From Carex sylvatica (taxonomy: Eukaryota; Streptophyta; Magnoliopsida; Poales; Cyperaceae), in the NCBI GenBank assembly GCA_964058845.1, contig CAXKVR010000138.1, positions 434,001-498,000 on the forward strand: a DNA stretch of 64,000 nt, in the 5' to 3' direction. The notes beneath the pieces are model-generated. The model worked only from the letters and a program-made list of their open reading frames with translations. It was not told the origin of the DNA and ran no database searches. How positions within the stretch are numbered: the first letter of the stretch is position 1; every line of letters begins with the position of its first letter. Shown here in pieces: positions 60,738 to 64,000 of the stretch. The position numbers and the translations under genes were made by a program.

Positions 60738-61811
60738 AGTTGCTGGTGGAGGTTTGATGATTCTCGAGACTCTAGTTTTCAACCTCCTCAAGCTTACATG
60801 GCCGAGCCTTTCTCTGCCTCTACTTCTTCTTCCGACTGGATTCTCGACTCTGGAGCTTCCCATCATGTTACAAGTGACCTAAACAATCTCTCCAACTTTG
60901 TGCTGTATGAAGGTTTTAATCAAATCCATATTGACAATGGTACTGGTATGATAATCCTCCACATTGGTTCCACTTCTTTTTCAATTGCCAATACCACAAT
61001 TCATTTCAAAAATGTCTTACATGTTCCATCTTTCACCAAAAACTTGCTTAGTCTCTCTCAATTGATTCTTGATAACTCTCTACTAATTGAATTATCTTCT
61101 CATAATTGTCTTATTAAGAACCGCATCACATCAACTCCTCTTCTTCAAGCCAAGGTTCTTAATGGCCTCTATTTTTTTTCTCTACCACCCAACCGATCCT
61201 CCTCACAACCGCATGCTTTCTTTGGTGCTACTACTTCGGTCGACCATTGGCACGCTCGCCTTGGTCATCCATCTTCTACCATCACTTTACATGTTTTACA
61301 AACTTTTAGCTTGCCTTGTTCTTCAAATAAATTAAGCATGTGTCATGATTTTTTGGTTGCCAAATGTCATAAATTGCCCTTTAATTCTAGTACTTCTTGT
61401 TCTTCTTCACCTCTTGAACTCATCCACTCTGATGTTTGGGGCCCTTCCCCTTTATTGTATAGCAATGCTTTTAAATATTATATTCTCTTTATGGATGATT
61501 TTACACGATTTTTGTGGATTTACTTTTTGCATTCCAAAGATGAGGTGTCAAAGGTTTTTTCTCTTTTCAAAAACAAAATAAAAAATCTTTTAAATGCCAA
61601 AATAAAAATCTTGCGTATTAATGGAGGCACCGAATTTAAATCAATTGCCCGTTTTTTTCCTCACATTCTTCACCAAACCTCTTGCCCTTATACGCTTCAA
61701 CAAAATAGTATCGCGGAACGAAAACATCGTCATATTATTGAGCTCTCTTTAGACATTATAAACTATGCCTCGATACCTCTTCATTATTGGGATAAAATTT
61801 TTGCCAACTAG
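60738..61811 (+). pseudogene. Copia protease and integrase part of pol
   Basis: Same frame as gag. The protease motif ILDSGASHHVT, the pre-integrase HWHARLGHPSS and the integrase core start HSDVWGPSP are visible. At the expected second catalytic aspartate the sequence reads INGGTEF, so that residue is asparagine; the glutamate in the AERKHRHI segment is present. The HHCC zinc region is also altered. A TAG ends the frame at 61809. Confidence 0.85.
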
Positions 61812-63466
61812 GTTTATCTTATTAACCGACTGCATTCCTCTACCTCTTCTCATTCACCCTATAAACTTCTCTTCAATCGAGACCCAACCTACACACACCT
61901 TCGCATTTTAGGTTGTGCTTGTTTTCCTTTAACTATATCTTATAATGACCACAAATTATAAAATTCATCATTACCTTGTGTCTTTTTTGGATATGCAAGT
62001 GTTTGCACCTTGCCACAAATAAAATTTGTCTCCCGATATGTAATTTTTGTTGAGTTAATTTTTTCATTTAAATCACTCCCTGCCACTTCATCCGAACCAG
62101 CAGCCTCTAATCGTCACAATGATCCCACTCTCTGGTTACCAATTTCACTGCCTTCTCCACAGCCTAGCAACTCTACTCAAGCCCATTTTCCTAAGTCCAC
62201 TACATCTGCTTCTACTTCATAGCCCAAAAATCATTCCCATCAGGCCGTAATTTCTTCTCCTCTCTTGCGGGCCGAGCACCAGACCTCAACTTCTCATTTT
62301 CTCTCTCCTCCCTCATTTCCCTTGCAGGCTGATAATCAGTCCATTGTCTCTCCAAATTCACAGCCCTCTGCACCTCTTCTCACCCCAGTGCCAGTTGCTC
62401 TTACACCAATAGACCCACCTCAATCCAGCCATCCTATGGTCACTCGCAACAGGGAGACTAGACACCCAAAAATGTATCCTGACCATGTTGCCTACATTTC
62501 TACTTCTTATGCCGAAACTGATCCCACCACTTTCAACCAAGCACATAAATTTCATCATTGGAGAGAAGCCATGGCTCATGAGATCACTGCCTTAGCAAAC
62601 AATAACACCTGAGTCTTAGTTCCTCTGCCAACCAATCAACACATTATCAGTTGCAAGTGGGTCTATCGAACCAAGCGTCATGCCGATGGTTCCATTGAAA
62701 GATACAAAGTGCGTCTCGTTGCCAAGGGCTACAATCAAAAATAAGGTATTGATTATTTTGATACTTTTAGACTCGTGGTTCGCCCCACTACTATTAGACT
62801 TGTTCTCTCTCTAGCACTTACTCGAGGTTGGACCTTGCGCCAATTGGATGTTCAAAATATCTTTTTGCATGATGATTTAAATTAAATCGTGTATATACAT
62901 CAACCCCACTGTTTTATTGATCCAACCTATCCCAACCATGTGCGCTTACTCTCAAAATCTCTTTATGACCTCAACAATCCCCACGAGCATGGTTCCAAAC
63001 ACTTAGCTCAGTTTTACTCAAAATTGGCTTCAAACCCTCTCGATATGACCCATCCTTGTTCATTTTACATTCTCTTGGCCAAACCATAATTCTCTTGGTT
63101 TATGTTAACGATATTGTCGTCACCGGTAGCCATCCCGAATTCATTCAAGAAGTCATTTCCAACTTGCAGCATCAGTTTGCTCTCAAAGATTTAGGAAAAC
63201 TTCATTACTTTCTTGGTATTGAGGTTCACACTTCTTATTTTGGCATTCACCTCTCTCAAAGAAAATACATAACCGATATCCTAAAGAAAGCCAACATGAT
63301 CTCTTCCAAGTCATGTGCCTCACCAATGGTTGCTCAACCACCTCTCTCTAAATCTGACGGTGATCCAATTAAAGACCCCCACCTCTATCGAACCATTGTG
63401 GAGGCATTGCAATATGCAACCATCACTAGACCGGATATTGCCTTTTCCGTCAACAAAGTCTCCTAA
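61812..63466 (+). pseudogene. Copia reverse transcriptase part of pol
   Basis: After a Ser/Pro-rich linker the RT region starts near 62545 (HHWREAMAHEI, WVYRTKRHADGSIERYK, then LVAKGY). The active-site box reads YVNDI where the family has YVDDI, so one catalytic aspartate is lost. Stops at 61959, 62220, 62610, 62742 and 62883 and a frame change around 63060 disrupt it. Confidence 0.85.
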
Positions 63467-64000
63467 TTTATGCACAACCCGACCTCCTCTCATTGGGCAA
63501 CCGTAAAGCGTATCTTGCGCTATCTAAACGGCACTTTATCTCATGGCCTTCGTTTCAAGTCTGAGTCTACCTTAACCTTACATGCATATTCAGATGCCGA
63601 TTGGGCCAGTTGCCCCAATAATCGCAAGTCCACTTTGGTATTTTGCATATTTCTTTGCTCTCATTTGATCTCTTGGAGCTCTAAAAAGCAACCAACCGTC
63701 TCTCGACCAAGCACGGAGGCCAAGTACAAAAGCCTTGCCTTAGCTAGTGCCGAACTATGTTGGATTCAATTTTTGCTTCATAAGCTTGATGTTACTTCCT
63801 CATCTCCTCTAATCCTATGGTGTGACAACATTGGTGCCACCTTCATCGCCTCCAATCTCATGTTTCACTCTCGTACAAAATACGTGGAAATTGATTATCA
63901 CTTTGTTCGAGATATGTTCTCCAATGGCAAACTTCTTGTTCAATACATTTGTGCAAAAGATCAACTTGCCGACTCATTCACAAAGCCTCTTACCACTCCA
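63467..64000 (+). pseudogene. Copia RNase H part of pol, incomplete
   Basis: Contains AYSDADWA, then STEAKY and CDNIGA, the three acidic blocks of the copia RNase H, and TKPL near the end. It is open from 63467 to the window edge after the stop at 63464, and the C-terminus and 3' LTR lie outside. Confidence 0.85.

Larger units (their letters stand above)
59555..64000 (+). mobile_element. Copia retrotransposon, degraded, cut by the window edge
   Basis: Domain order gag, protease, integrase, reverse transcriptase, RNase H is that of Ty1/copia elements. TGGTATCAGAGC (59799-59810), complementary to the 3' end of initiator Met-tRNA, is the primer-binding site and follows a CA that would end the 5' LTR. 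The LTR start is unsure; TGTTAC at 59555 is one candidate, giving 244 bp. A TATATAAGC at about 59702 could be its TATA box. The 3' LTR lies beyond 64000. At least eight in-frame stops (60735, 61809, 61959, 62220, 62610, 62742, 62883, 63464) and one frameshift near 63060 make it non-functional. Confidence 0.92.

Noticed and set aside
1..64000. CRISPR arrays, operons, phage or a bacterial defence system
   Set aside because: No regularly spaced repeats with unique spacers and no prokaryotic gene layout; introns and plant transposons show a nuclear plant genome.

Overview
The window reads as nuclear DNA of a flowering plant. It is AT-rich, its genes are split by many GT-AG introns, it encodes a chloroplast thylakoid-lumen protein, and it is full of plant transposable elements (copia, LINE, hAT, CACTA and Mutator-type foldback elements). 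The species cannot be fixed from the sequence; a monocot would fit but is not shown. There is no sign of bacterial, organellar or CRISPR content.

Five host genes are recognisable. (1) 15423-15962 (+): an intronless two-finger C2H2 repressor of the ZAT type. (2) 24580-31307 (+): a 23-exon kinesin-5 mitotic motor of 1052 aa. (3) 34684-36052 (+): a two-exon NOSIP/CSU1-type RING/U-box protein of 308 aa. (4) 38420-40542 (+): an eight-exon PsbP-like lumenal NDH subunit (PNSL1/PPL2) of 253 aa. (5) 41134-50414 (-): an 11-exon ABCB6/ABCB20-type transporter of 1387 aa. Genes 2-5 form a dense block from 24.5 to 50.4 kb; genes 4 and 5 converge, about 590 bp apart. They look like unrelated housekeeping genes, not a pathway cluster.

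The flanks (0-24 kb and 50.6-64 kb) are mostly mobile-element debris. Many copies have clear target-site duplications (TSDs): two hAT elements with perfect 8-bp TSDs and one with a 7/8 match, a CACTA element with 3-bp TSD, and several foldback elements with 9-bp (Mutator-like) TSDs. A degraded LINE fragment lies at 7.7-8.25 kb. A copia retrotransposon with many stop codons and a frameshift runs from about 59.6 kb off the right edge.

The most unusual pattern is a set of long near-perfect hairpin elements. At least six groups, with quite different outermost sequences, share one homologous stem arm of about 90-120 nt. One group has three copies of exactly 377 bp. One of these sits just upstream of the zinc-finger gene, and that copy plus about 68 bp of gene-proximal sequence recurs in inverted orientation 10.7 kb away. 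Other notable points are (GA)n/(TA)n tracts that mirror each other across hairpin elements, tRNA-like pol III boxes inside two hAT elements, and a 34-bp insertion with an A tail and a 15-bp TSD.
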